A stretch of DNA of 64,000 nt from contig JABYQN010000006.1 of assembly GCA_022606135.1 (NCBI GenBank), forward strand, positions 1,736,001-1,800,000. Reading direction: 5' to 3'. Made by a program: the position numbers and the translations under genes. A model generated the notes under the pieces. It ran no database searches. It saw only the letters and a program-made list of their open reading frames with translations, and had not been told where the DNA came from. Shown here piece by piece: positions 9,937 through 21,086 of this stretch. Each line of letters opens with the position of its first letter. The first letter of the stretch is position 1. This stretch comes from Fomes fomentarius. Lineage: Eukaryota > Basidiomycota > Agaricomycetes > Polyporales > Polyporaceae.

Positions 9937-12900
9937 ATGTCCAACCATCTCGCCCACACCGCGTCCTCCGCCCTGTCCTCGGCGGCGTCAACAGCACTTG
10001 GTAAAGACCATGGTGCCTCGGCTGCGAAGAAGGGCACTGGCATTGTACGTCGCGCTCTTGGCTCTCGGTGCTTGGCAGCACGCACTGATATCCCCCATAC
10101 TAGGACCGTCCCGAAGAGGTTTGGTATGGTCTTCTCGCCTTGCTAGCGGTGGCGACGCTCGTCAACGCACTCTACTTGGCGTGGGTCATGCAGCGCCGCT
10201 ATCGTACTCGCCGCGGGGCATCAGGTCCTTCGACTACCCAATCTGGCACCTCGTCCAGGCTATCCATACGCCGCCTTCCGCAAGCGCTCATCGCCTGGTC
10301 ACGTATCGTCTTCTTCCGTGTCCGGGTACCGCTCTTAGAGTTGTCCGTTCTGGAGATAGTGTTTACGGTCCTGTATGTAGGCGCGTGTTTGGCCTGGTGT
10401 TACGCTCCCGGTGAGTATACTTGCACTCTCTTCCCATGCATCCTTCCATATTAAGCCTGTGCGTCACTTGGCCAGTGGACGGATGGGCATATCCGAACAA
10501 CCTGTTACCGAAGACGTGGGGCTTCAGGACAGGCAAACTTGCGACCATCCAGATGCCATTCATCGTCGTACTGGCAATGAAGAATAATGTCATCACCTGT
10601 GAGTCCACCGTGGCTTCCTTTCATACCTGCTTCTGATCCCTTCTTGCAGGGTTAACTGGTATCGGGCATGAAAAGGTAAGCTATATGCCTATCGTACACC
10701 CCCTTCACCAGCTGACTTGTCGTCAAGCTCAATTCGACACACCGAATCGTGGCCAGGTGCATACTGCTTCTGACTTGGTTGCATGTAGTAGGAATGTGTG
10801 TACCCTTCGTTCCTGCTTCCGATCATTCGCTCATTCATCTATCTAATCTAGGTACTTCCGAGCGTCAGTAACCTTCTCACCATCCTAAACAAAAAACATG
10901 CTCACCTTGTAACCACTACAGCCCCCAGAAACTGCTGACATCAGGCTGGAAAGTCGCAGGTGTCGTAGGAGCCATCGCACAAACCATCACAACGCTCGGC
11001 TCTATCAAGTGGGTTCGGCGGCGGTTCTACGAAACGTTCTACATCAGTCACGTAGTGCTCATCCTGTATGTCTCATTTCACCTTCATATTTTCCGGTCAT
11101 TTCCCCGTTCCGCACCCAATCCATGCTAACCACACCTGTGCCCCCGCAGCGTGTTCCTCATCTCGCTGCACATCCACGTCCGAGCCAAAGGCTACGACAT
11201 CTACATGTGGGGCATGTGGGCGGTCTGGGCATTCGACCGGCTCTTCCGCGCCGGCCGGTACGTGCTCTTTAACCTCATCCTCCGCCCGCACCCCAGCCCC
11301 GATGCAGATTCGAGCTTGAGCTCGACGTTGAATGCCCGCATCACGGCCATAGGAGCGGATGGGCTGCGCGTTGCGCTGAGACGCAGAGTCCTGGGCGGGT
11401 GGCAAGCCGGGCAGCACGCGTTCCTCGCCTTCCCGACGCTCGGGCTGCAGTCGCACCCATTCACCATCGCGAGCATATATCACGCTCACCGCGACGGCGT
11501 GGGGAGCGCAAGCGAGGCGGGCACGAAGGAGAAGGCTGCGAGGTCGGGGAAGGAGGAAGAAGCGGAGATGGTGTTCCTGATCCGCGCCATGGACGGGCAG
11601 ACGAGGACACTTTTGCACCGTGCCCTCGCGTCCGAGTCCGGCAGCTTCGAGCTCCCGGCGATGATTGACGGACCGTACGGACATCCGGAGGACATTCGAC
11701 CGTTCCAGACTTGCGTCTTCATCGCGGGTGAGCGGTGGATCTACGGTCGACACGGACGTCAATTGGCACTGACTTTGAGTTTTTCGTCTAGGCGGCACTG
11801 GGGTCACCTACACGCTCGCGCGGATGCATCAGCTGTTCAGGTGAGTTCGACACGACTCCAATATCCCACCCCCGACGCGCTCCGGCTCGGCGCTTTGGGG
11901 ATATGAGGGGCTGGAACATCGTGAACTTACACCACTTTTGAAGGGACATCCGCGCATCCGACGCATGCGCGCAACGCGTCGCCTTCGTCTGGGCGGTTCG
12001 TACCGAGTGTGCGTATAGCCGGCTGATTTCTAGCAGTTGTTCCGCCCGCTGACATGTCATTTTTTTCACCTTCAACGTCTGGACTCTTCTCTGACGCTTC
12101 AGCTGAGTACGAGTGGATCGCCGCAGACCTGGAGAAGGTGCTGTCTGCCGCACCGCAGTCGGTTTCCATATCTGTAGACGTGTACCTGACGGACACAGGA
12201 GTCAACCCGGATGGTGGGGTCCTCCAAAGCTTACCCGCGCTGGAGAAAGACGCGGTGTACGACCTCGAGAAGGGCGGCGCGCTGTCCCCGCTCTCCACCT
12301 CCGACTGCGCCGCAAAACGCTCCTCCGACTCCATCTCGGACTCCTCGCCGAAGGGAGCCCTCTCCAGGCCTGACGCGGCGTATTTCAGCTCGGGTACGAG
12401 CACCCCCACGACCTGCCCGGCACTCGACGCATTCAACGGGTCCAGTAATAGAACCTCAGCCGACCTCGAGCTTGAGCTGAAGCTCCAGGAAAACCGGACG
12501 CAGACAACGAGCGTCCGGCGCAGGTTCGGCCGGCCAGACCTGTACAAAATCCTAGAGGAAGAAGTCACCGGCTCGCGAGGCGCTGTAGCAGTGGACGGTG
12601 AGTTACTATCAGTATTAGTATGGTTCGATTCCCCAAGGCAAGGGCGCCTCGCGTGCGTCTGCCGGTTCACCCGTTGGCAGGCGAAGCGTCCAGTACATGT
12701 GCTCGCTTCGCTAAAGGGCGTGCTGGGCGGAGCATGCGAGACGCCGAGGCTGGGGATGCTGTAATATGCTGTGCTGACAGTGGTGGCGGAATGCTCACGC
12801 CATGGCTCTTCGTTTGACAGTGTCTGGACCGGATGGGCTCGTGGGTTCCGTGCGGAGCGCGTTATGTGCGCCATTTGCGGGGCCTGTCGCCACTCTCAAG

Positions 12901-12945
12901 GGTGCCCCGACCGTGATGCTGTGTGTCGAGCAGTTCCGGATGTGA
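9937..12945 (+). CDS. Ferric reductase B (FRE family), tandem paralogue
   Basis: Twelve exons: 9937-10044, 10104-10410, 10476-10598, 10650-10675, 10728-10795, 10852-10863, 10922-11065, 11150-11727, 11792-11840, 11944-12008, 12103-12597, 12821-12945; 699 residues. Domain order is as in reductase A: His-rich transmembrane core (THR..WLH; SHVVL..LHIH), FAD motif LQSHPFTIASI, NADPH motif FIAGGTGVTYTLARM. Nine exons (307, 123, 26, 68, 12, 144, 49, 65, 125 bases) have exactly the same length as in reductase A, so the pair arose by tandem duplication. The intron at 8629-8683 of A is absent here, where one 495-base exon covers the variable Ser-rich linker. The last intron is 223 bases. Paired GATA sites lie upstream. 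Divergence in the linker suggests an old duplication. Confidence 0.93.
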
Positions 12946-13564
12946 GAAGAAGATTATGTAGAAAAGACACGGTAGAGATAGATGAGACTCACGACTGTGT
13001 TCCTTACTTAGAGTTAGACTGTAGAGGTAGACGCGTAGAATCACGACACCTGTACGACTGTCATGTCAGCAACTAGCATTGCAATAGTAGCGCATTCTCG
13101 GAAACCATGTTCCTGCATGCGAAAAGGGGAAAGACGACCAACGTTTCACCTGTTCCGATTCGCGCCTAAGTGTCGGCAGGCTCCCTGTGCTCGTGGTTGA
13201 GTGGGGTGTAGCATTTGACGACAACGGGACTGGCGACAGCAATTTGCAAAGCAAGAAAGCAATGCGATGGAGAACGCAGGACATGTACTCCGGACGATAT
13301 GATTAATTGTCCCTGATTTGCAGATGACCCTGAAAGATGCGAGGTACTACGAGTGGCCTAAGATACAGTGGGGATGGATGAACGGACGAAAACGTGAGCG
13401 AGTGAATGAGGCGACGCATGCACGGAGGACGTGCGTGGCGCGTTGTGGGGCGTATGAAGGCAATGATACAAAAATGGGTCATGAACATCGTGAACAACCT
13501 AGAGCCCAAACGGAACAACCAACCAGACTCTCTCTCTAGACGGACATCGGAAGGGCTGGTGAGC
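12946..13564. other. Intergenic, convergent reductase B / RCF2
   Basis: About 620 bases of 3' flanks. Only short overlapping chance frames on both strands; no gene, RNA or repeat is supported. Confidence 0.6.
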
Positions 13565-14367
13565 CTAGTGCGCATGGGCGGGCTGCGGGGAGAGGGGGCC
13601 AAGGCGCGCCTGGATCTCCTTGTCCTCCCTCTCCTGCTCCTCGAGGATGTTCTTCCACGAGTGGTCGACGGAGCGGTTCTCATTGGCCTCGCGGCGCTGG
13701 CTCTGGGTGAGGATGCCGGCGGCGATGAGGACACCGATGGTGAGGCCCTGTGCCCACATACGGGCCTGGACGACCTTTTGGGGAGTGCTCTGATGACTGC
13801 AAAAGTGCGAAACTGTCAGCACTAGTCCGAGTGCGAAGCAGTCACACGAGAGAGGGAGAGAAGGAGAGAGAAAGAGGGGGCGACGTACCGGTTGCGCATG
13901 ACGATGGTACCAGCAATGGCCATGCTGGCAGCCCAGGAGCCGAGGATGACCTTGTACTGGTTGCGCATGGCCCACTCCTTGAGCTTCTGTGCGGTGCTGA
14001 GGGTCTCCCACCTGCTCTCGTTCGCGGCCTCCTCGCGGTCGAGGAGGGCCTTGCCTGCGCCGGTCCAGGTGGACTCGTCGTACTCGACACCACGGCGCTC
14101 GGCCTGGATGGCGTAGGTGGGGGCGACGATGAGGATGATGCCGAGGGCCTTGAGCTGGGGCGGGAGGGCGCGGAAGGACGGATACTTGCGGTTCGCCCAC
14201 CAGATGGAGGGCAGAGAGATGGCGAGGCCGCCGAGGAGACCCTCGATGGCACCGCGGACGGTGGCGCGGTGGTGTCCGGCGAGCTCTTCCTCGGTCGCGA
14301 ACTAGAGATGGTAAGAAGGATGTGTTAGCGAGAGGCACAGGCGGCGGGGTGGGCGGCATGCCTTCAT
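13565..14367 (-). CDS. RCF2: Respiratory supercomplex factor 2 (HIG1-domain protein)
   Basis: Exons: 14362-14367, 13889-14301, 13565-13796; 216 residues. Rcf2 is a mitochondrial inner-membrane protein associated with cytochrome c oxidase and the III-IV supercomplex. The protein begins MKFATEEELAGHHRATVRG, followed by IEGLLGGLAISLPSIWW, KALGIILIVAPTYAIQAE, WAASMAIAGTIVMRNR, and the HIG1 signature VQARMWAQGLTIGVLIAAGIL, with a charged C-terminus. The first coding exon holds only Met-Lys and is joined by a GC-AG intron (donor AAG/GCATGC, 14302-14361). Yeast Rcf2 also begins Met-Lys and continues with a similar acidic stretch, which supports this start. Without the GC donor no ATG lies in this frame. 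Confidence 0.9.
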
Positions 14368-14868
14368 GGTGATCTGTTGAAGCGGGTCTGAGATCTAATC
14401 CGAGTGCTGGTCTAACGGAAAGCGGAAGGTAGTGGCGGAGGGCGAATGCCAGAGGCTTGGATTGGTGGAAGAAACAGCGTCGCGGGGTGCGTATGCAAGC
14501 TCTTTATACGACTTGCGGTTTAGTAGAGAGCGGGGTGTCGAGCCGCGCCGGAACTGGGTGCGGGGACAGACGGGGATAACCGGGTTGTTGTGGGCAAGGT
14601 GTATTCAGATTTCACAGCAAGGCGAGTGCACGCAAGCGGGGCAGCTCGCGTCAAAAGGTGTCCAAGTTGCTCAGCGCCCCAGCAGCTGGCACCAGCCTCG
14701 CCTCCAGCCCAGCCCCGGCTGCTGTCACATTGACATCCCGCGCTCATTGGCTGAAATCCTCCGGCCTGCTAATTTCAGCCAACGGATCAATCACCGGACG
14801 CCCACACATTCGCTTACAGGGCGTCTGTGCCGACTCGGAGTTGCCTGCAGTACGCCGCGTCTCGGTCG
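14368..14868. promoter_or_regulatory. Divergent promoter region, RCF2 / AKTIP-like gene
   Basis: Five hundred bases between two divergent starts. An ATTGG (inverted CCAAT box) lies at 14746-14750. CT-rich runs precede the plus-strand start. No coding frame is supported. Confidence 0.45.
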
Positions 14869-15833
14869 ATGGCCTCCAGAATGCTCTCCGCTCTTGTTCC
14901 CCCTCCCACAATCGATCTCTCCTCGCCAACAAAGAGAACGTCTCAGCGCCATAACACTCGTGGCGGTAGCATCTCCGAGCTCGCCACCTCCGCCCTCACC
15001 CGCACCGCTGTCTCACTCGAATACGCATCCCTCCGACATGCAGGTCATTGTCCCCTGGGCATGTATGTTATTCCTTCGCCCGACAACCTCATGGTCTGGG
15101 ATGCTGTCTTCTTCGTCCATCAAGGTCCGTCCCTCTCTCTCTACTTGTCTCCTTACCCGCTCTACGTCGGACATCGGGCATGCTGACGGTAGCCGCCGTG
15201 CAGGTTACTACACCGACGCCATATTGAAGTTCCGGCTCTCCTTCCCCTCCAGCTATCCCGAGCGGCCCCCAGTCGTCCAGTTCCTCACCGACGTCTTCCA
15301 CCCTCTTATCTCCCAGCAGGACGGCACCTTCAACCTCGCGCCGCGCTTCCGCCCATGGAAGTGAGTCTCTCCCTCCTTCGGCACCCGTCCTCGTCCCTCG
15401 TGCTCGTCGTCTCATCCCGCATCTCTCCCCAGACCAAAAGAGCACCATGTCTTTGATGTCTTGCACTGGGTGAAGGCCGCGTTCAAGAAACACGCGCTCG
15501 ACGAGATCAAGGAGTCGGATTGTTACAACAAGGAGGCGTACAGGTACGTACGCCCGCATCCTCACGTGCCTCTCGTCCTCATCCCGGCCACCAATACAAA
15601 TCCATCTGCCCACCGATAGGCTATATCATGATACGACATCATCTTTCGCCGCGCTCGCAACACAATCCTCCATGCTATCACAGTCCGCCTCGGCACTGTT
15701 TGACAAAGACCATCCCTCTATGGCCGGAAAGGGCTCGCATAGCGTGCAGTTCAAGGAGCTCAAGCCCGAGCAGCTCGGCGCGGTTCGTGCAAAGCTGGGC
15801 CTCCAGGAATGGGAAGATCAGCCGCAATCATGA
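14869..15833 (+). CDS. AKTIP/FTS-like ubiquitin E2 variant without catalytic cysteine
   Basis: Exons: 14869-15124, 15204-15360, 15433-15543, 15620-15833; 245 residues. A UBC fold spans about residues 40-175: EYASLRHAGHCPLGMYVIPS, MVWDAVFFVHQG, GYYTDAILKFRLSFPSSYP, PPVVQFLTDVFHP, then the helix HVFDVLHWVKAAFKKHAL. At the place where active E2 enzymes have their cysteine the sequence reads HPLISQQDGTFNLAPRFRPW with no Cys, so it should not form a ubiquitin thioester. This loop and the following tryptophan resemble AKTIP (FTS), a component of the Hook-FTS-FHIP dynein adaptor on endosomes. That role is inference from family resemblance. A second ATG in frame (14881) could also be used. Confidence 0.8.
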
Positions 15834-16404
15834 GTTGCTGAGTATTCCTCATCAATCCTTCCAATACCAAACTATGGTGAGCTTTCGTTGATGTCCATGC
15901 AGTTGTCGTGTCTTGAACTTGACCTGCGTCTTCGTACAGGTATCTCATGTATGCTGCGCATATACCACATGTCTATCTAGATCTTGTGTCATCCCTCTGC
16001 TGCAATTTATATCCGTGCTCTCGGTTCATAGTGGCCCAGAAGTTGTGGTTATACCGTGCGACGAATGGGCGGTAAACTGTTGTACGATACACTGATGCAC
16101 AAGGTCGGAATGACGACTGGAATCGTACCTACGTACTCGGGTTCCACGTGCACACCTCGTATCCTCATGTCTGGAGCGAATTGCAAAAGCCAAGCTATAC
16201 TACTACCATTAGATATGATACGTCTACTCTAGATCCAATCTACTTAAGGTTCTTCTGAGGTAGGACGAAGGTATCTGCTACGAGTACTATGCGTGATGCG
16301 TATATATGGGGGATAGAGATAGAATGTGTGTACGGGGGGACGAATAGCCGGGTTAACCCAATATAACACGTAGAATATTTACTGACCATGCACATGCAGG
16401 GTCT
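15834..16404. other. Intergenic, convergent AKTIP-like / VIP1
   Basis: 3' flanks of two converging genes, AT-richer than the coding regions. No reading frame or RNA gene is supported. Confidence 0.55.
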
Positions 16405-16839
16405 CTACCTTGCCTGGTGCCTGTGTGAGGTATGAGCAGGATCCGAAACGGTGTCCTGAGCCGGGGCCGGGGCCGGAGCAGGGCTACGACAGTTCAACCT
16501 AGCGGGGATAGGAATGCACCAAGAAGCACCCGCACACCGCGGGTCCAACGAGTGACTCGCGAGAACAGGGACTGGGTGCTGCTGCTGTTGCTGCTGCTGT
16601 TGCTGCTGCTGCCCAACATGTTGAGTCTGAGGACCTTGGGAACCTCGCGACTTGCGCGGAGACCGCCTCGAGCCCGCGTCCGCTTCTCCACCACCGCCCT
16701 CCACCATGACCACGCCCACGCCCACGCCCACGCCCTTGGGCCTCATTTCGGGGGACTCGGATATCGCAGGGAGGGCGAGAACGTCGGAGGCAGGCAGCTT
16801 CACCTTCTCCCCTTTGACACCCTCGCCCCCCGCCAGGAG
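16405..16839 (-). other. 145-codon open frame downstream of and in frame with the VIP1 stop
   Basis: After the TGA at 16840-16842 the same frame stays open to a TAG at 16405-16407. It encodes LLAGGEGVKGEKVKLPAS, then a Gly/Val repeat, a 12-residue Gln run (CTG/TTG repeat on the plus strand near 16579-16611) and a Pro/Ala-rich end. It may be a readthrough or alternatively spliced extension of VIP1, or a 3' region that happens to be open. An intron that would remove the TGA needs a weak acceptor (GAG). Confidence 0.35.
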
Positions 16840-19800
16840 TCAGGGATCATCTGCGGGCGCGGTCGCGGCGACGGTCGCCTGCATCGGATCGATGGTCTCG
16901 TACGGCGTGTCCGGGCCGGTGTCGTCGTCGTCGGCGACGCGGCCAAAGTGCTTCGAGAGGCGCTCGATGACGAGCGGGTAGGGAAGGTGCTGCGTGAGCT
17001 TGCGGCGGGGCTGGACGTTGAGCGAGTGGCGCGCGTCGAGCGCCGAGTCGAGCACGTTGGACGAGTGCGCGCCTTCGGAGAGCGAGAGTTTGATCGAGTA
17101 CTCCTTGTCGGACTTGCCGCGGCCGTGGTTGCGCTCGTATAGCTCGAAACTAGAGGGTGACAATTGAGCTTCGGTACGGAAAAGCCTCGAGGGGACGCAA
17201 GAGGACTTACGTGATGTGTGACTGAGGGGAACAAGCGTAGGATGCATGTGGTCAGTACGCGGATGAAGGAAGCGACGGATGTGAGAGGGGGCGAGACACT
17301 CACGCAGTAGTCGAGTTCCGGGATGCGGCGATTCGCGATTGGGAGACCAGAGAGGAGGACGAGATTCACAAGCGTATGAATGTGACTCTCCTTGGTGAAG
17401 TAGAGGGTCAGGCCACACTCCTCGTTATTCCGCGCGCGTTCCAGGTCGCCCACGACGTTGCGCAGAAGCGGCAGCGACGTCAGAACACCGATCTCCTCCC
17501 TTCACAGCAACATATCAGCATCCTCGGCTACTCATGACTGGACGAACGATAATGGTACGCACTTCTCCTCCGGCTCGATGCCATACTCCTGCGGGGCGAC
17601 AAGATCGAACAACGCCTTCGCACGTCCATACAGCTCATGCAGCCTTCGGTCATGTGGCGCCTGCTCCGAGCGGCCCTGCTCGCCGAAGATGGAGAACAAG
17701 AACGTGCGGTGGTGCAGCGCACAGTACTTGATCGTGTCGTACAGCTCCGACACACGCGACGGATCGAACTTTTCCTGCTTAACGTCGCAGAAGTCCTCGA
17801 ACAGCTTCTCCCAGCGCTCGCGGAATAGCCACGGCTCGTCGCCACAGCACCACCTCTCCTGGATCTTGTCGACGTCCATCGACTCCCAGTTCCGGCGCAT
17901 AATATCCCGGATGGTAGAGAGCAACTCGATCACCTCCTTCACGACCTCGACCGGCTCCTTCTTCATGCTCTTGGGCCATGTGAGTTCTGGCCGCTTCTCG
18001 GGCTCGCCGGGGCGTAGGAGGATCTTGAGACGCTTCTTGACGTCATCCATGAGATCCTTGGCTGCGTTCGAGTCATCGAGCAGGTCCTTTCGGACGATGA
18101 GTTTGGGTGGCTTCTGCGCTGGGACGGAGGTCTCGCGCCGGGGAGCAAAACTACTTCCGGATGCGTAGCCACCGTCGGTCGAGGAGCGTGCGGAAGGTGC
18201 ACCGCCAGCGGATAGCGTGCTGGAGGGGTTGGAGGAAGGTGTGGTGTCAAACAGTGCTGCAGCGAATATCTCTGCGGACGCTACGACACGGCGTTCGGAA
18301 GACGTGTAGACCTAGGAGGGGAGTCAGAATATTGACACGGTCAAGATTACAAGCACGACATGCCTTTACGTTCTTCAGGATATCCTTGTCTGCGAAGGAA
18401 CGACGTGAAGATCAATTCGTCAACGTGGCGGGAGAGAGGTGCGCACTCATGATCGAGATATCCTTCTTCATGTTCTCTCCAAGGTCGCGCGATTGGTATC
18501 TCGCTGAGTGGGTGAACTCGCCTCCCCATTTGAACACAAGCGTGAGCTTGGTAAGTTTCCGCAGTTGGCCAGGCTGCTTCTTCGAGTACACTGGCTTGAG
18601 TTGTGCCTTTGTCCCAGGCAAGTCGATCTTGCTGAATAACGCATTGTTGAGCTGCGTAAGCTTAACAAGATCCTCGCCGTCAGCGCCTAATCCCTTCGCC
18701 TCCTCGACGGCAGTGGCGATGAGGTTGAGCTGAGTGCGCTCTCGAAGGATGATCTCTTCGCGCTCGCCATTGAGGAGAGTGACGAAGGGCTGCGTCCAGC
18801 GTTCGCCAATGGGGAAGTTGAACTTGAGCTTCTGCTTGGGCGTCCGGTCCGCATGCCGGAAGACAGTGACGTTTGCCTTGAGAAGCCATGTTGGCTCCTC
18901 GACTGGCGCGTCTGCGGCAGGGAGAGGTCGCGAGGGAGAAGCGGCGACCCGGAGGCACAGAGATGCAAGGATCTCGGCGGTCTTGTCTATCGCAAACGTC
19001 AGATGGGTGCACATGAGTGTAATAAGGAGGGACGAGGGACGCCCTACCGTAATAAGTATCGTTGCCTTTGACGAAGCTCCAGCCGTTGACGTCTATAACC
19101 TGACTCCGCTTGCCGCCATCGCACCTGAGCATATCAAAACCACAGACCATTTGTCCGAAACCGTTGCTGATGCGCGCAGCCCATGCCTTCTCTTCATCGC
19201 TTAGATGGGTGATGAACCTAAGGACCCCGATTCAGTTTTCCGTGGGGCTGGAGACGCTGCAAGAATAACGCACCGGATCTCTTTGCCTTCCGTGTTGCGA
19301 CGGACGACGCCGTCCACGAATGGGGACTTGCGCGTCTCGGCATGTGTATAGTCGTGACCGACCGTGTAGACTTTGATGTCTTCCGAGTTGTCCACGTCGA
19401 CAAACTTCTCGTAGATGTAAGACCCGTCTGTACGAGGAAAGTTCAAGTGAGGATCCGACTCGCTCGACTTGTTTCCGACCTATATATCCATGATGTTAAT
19501 TCGGGATTGCTCGGACTGCATTTCAAAATATGGTTGAGGGGAGGCACATCGGGGACGTTATGCGGAACTTGCTGGATTTGGCAAGAAACCTCGTTGCAAT
19601 GTCTCAAATCCAGACAGCTCCATACATATGGCAAGTTGTGGTCGGATCCACCAATGGAATCACTGTTCTCGAGCCCATGTGGACACTGAGCATGATCTCC
19701 GGCCCATGGCATAAAAATCACTAAGAAAGCCCAGATACCCTGACGATCCATTCATAACCCATGTATGCCATACAGCTTAGATCATTTATCAAGTTTCCGC

Positions 19801-20645
19801 GCTGGCCTCTACATCCATAAACCCACAGTGCTGGGTGAAATTGACATACCTTTCGGAATAGTCGCCTACCTCCGCCCCGCGGAAGTAGATATAGACGTTG
19901 TGGTCTTCACCACTGACCGGCTTCTCTACAAATGGCTTCTCCATCGCGTGGCCATCGATGATGATAGCGTTGCCATCTTTGCTCAGGGTCACCTCCGGGG
20001 TGACTTGAAACCCGCCTAGGGAGATTCCAATTTTCTTCTTCATGAGAGCCCGCAGCTCCTCGTCAACCTTTGGACCGCCATCGCGAGAAGCTTCCAGACG
20101 TCGAGGCGTCGGAACGCCGAGGTGGTCGAGCACAGCACCGACGAGACGTCTATCCCAGAGCAAGGCTTGCGGCGGAAGGTCATTGATGCAGTAAGGATTC
20201 CGTAACTTGACGTAAGATATAGCCTTGTCCAGGGGAAAGTCGGTGGAAAAGAAGGAAATGAGAACGTCGCATCGAGGCCAGTTCTCGACGTCTGGGTGCG
20301 AGCGATGAGTCACGCGAAAGAGAAGAGTCTTGTCGACGCCACCATACCTTCATCGAGGATGACTTTATCACCAAAAACCTTGACTTCAATGGCTCCACTC
20401 GAACGTTCTACGAGTCGAGTGAGGATTTCGCGCATGGCCTTGGAGCGCGCTTTTACGTCCATTGCACATATGCCCAAGATGATTGGAGGTCCCGTGTGAT
20501 CCGTGAGGGCTGACAGATCTGAATGTGAGCCATTGGGAGAAGGTGTCGATGACCTGGGGGCTGAGGCGGAACGAGGGGAGCGCTCGGGAGAGTGAACAAG
20601 AGAGCCAATTAGAGACATCGTGGTGGGGTTGGGTTCGTGAGTCAT
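16840..20645 (-). CDS. asp1: Diphosphoinositol pentakisphosphate kinase (VIP1/Asp1)
   Basis: Exons: 20348-20645, 19850-20291, (unresolved gap), 19274-19479, 19048-19217, 18447-18986, 18364-18389, 17563-18311, 17304-17499, 17211-17221, 16840-17149. About 980 residues. The N-terminal ATP-grasp kinase makes inositol pyrophosphates at the 1-position; the C-terminal histidine-acid-phosphatase-like domain removes them. Seen: [73 protein letters not shown], the phosphatase motif [15 protein letters not shown], and [16 protein letters not shown]. The HAD tripeptide in place of RHGxRxP His-Gly is worth noting. The conserved segment between YSER and VGNKSSE (normally LFRK) was not found in 19480-19849, so one microexon is unplaced. 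Intron 18312-18363 is GC-AG. Exons of 26 and 11 bases are needed to hold the frame. Confidence 0.88.
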
Positions 20646-21086
20646 CGTGAGGGGCGTCCAAGGAATCTAAGAGAGACTTTTGTGTAGCTGTGAAGCCAGT
20701 CTACTGGCTTCGAAGAGGGCGAGGAACTGAGGGAGTGGGTGTGGTTGTGGTGTGCGTGCAACACGCTGGAGCAGAATCCGCCACAATATCCGTCAGCTGA
20801 GCTGACTAAGCAGTAGGCAATCACAAGTAAGATCTGAGATGTTGCCAAAGATGCCACAAAGTATTCCCACGGTACGAGGGATTTGTGCGAGGACCGCGAG
20901 CCAATGACTAAAGGCCGGTGTCATGGGCGCCTGTAGTTGAGGCATTTTCTGGATCTAGCGCCGACGCTCGGAGGACTTAAGTCTTCCTCTGCTCACAATG
21001 TACCCCTCGTTACTCCCAGTCTTTCCCGACGAACCCTCGTCTTCCCCTCACGCTGTCACCGGCCGCCCGAGTAGACGCCTCCGAAG
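20646..21086. promoter_or_regulatory. Divergent promoter region, VIP1 / CCC2
   Basis: A 441-base shared upstream region with a CCAAT box at 20901-20905. No ATCWGATAA site was found here, unlike the ferric reductase promoters. Confidence 0.5.

Noticed and set aside
12598..12820. A tRNA B-box-like GGTTCGATTCC inside the last intron of ferric reductase B (near 12620)
   Set aside because: No T-arm pairing, no A box upstream and no acceptor stem. Treated as chance.
13565..14359. 264-codon minus-strand frame starting at 14359 within RCF2
   Set aside because: Runs through introns in the wrong frame; the Rcf2 motifs lie in another frame.
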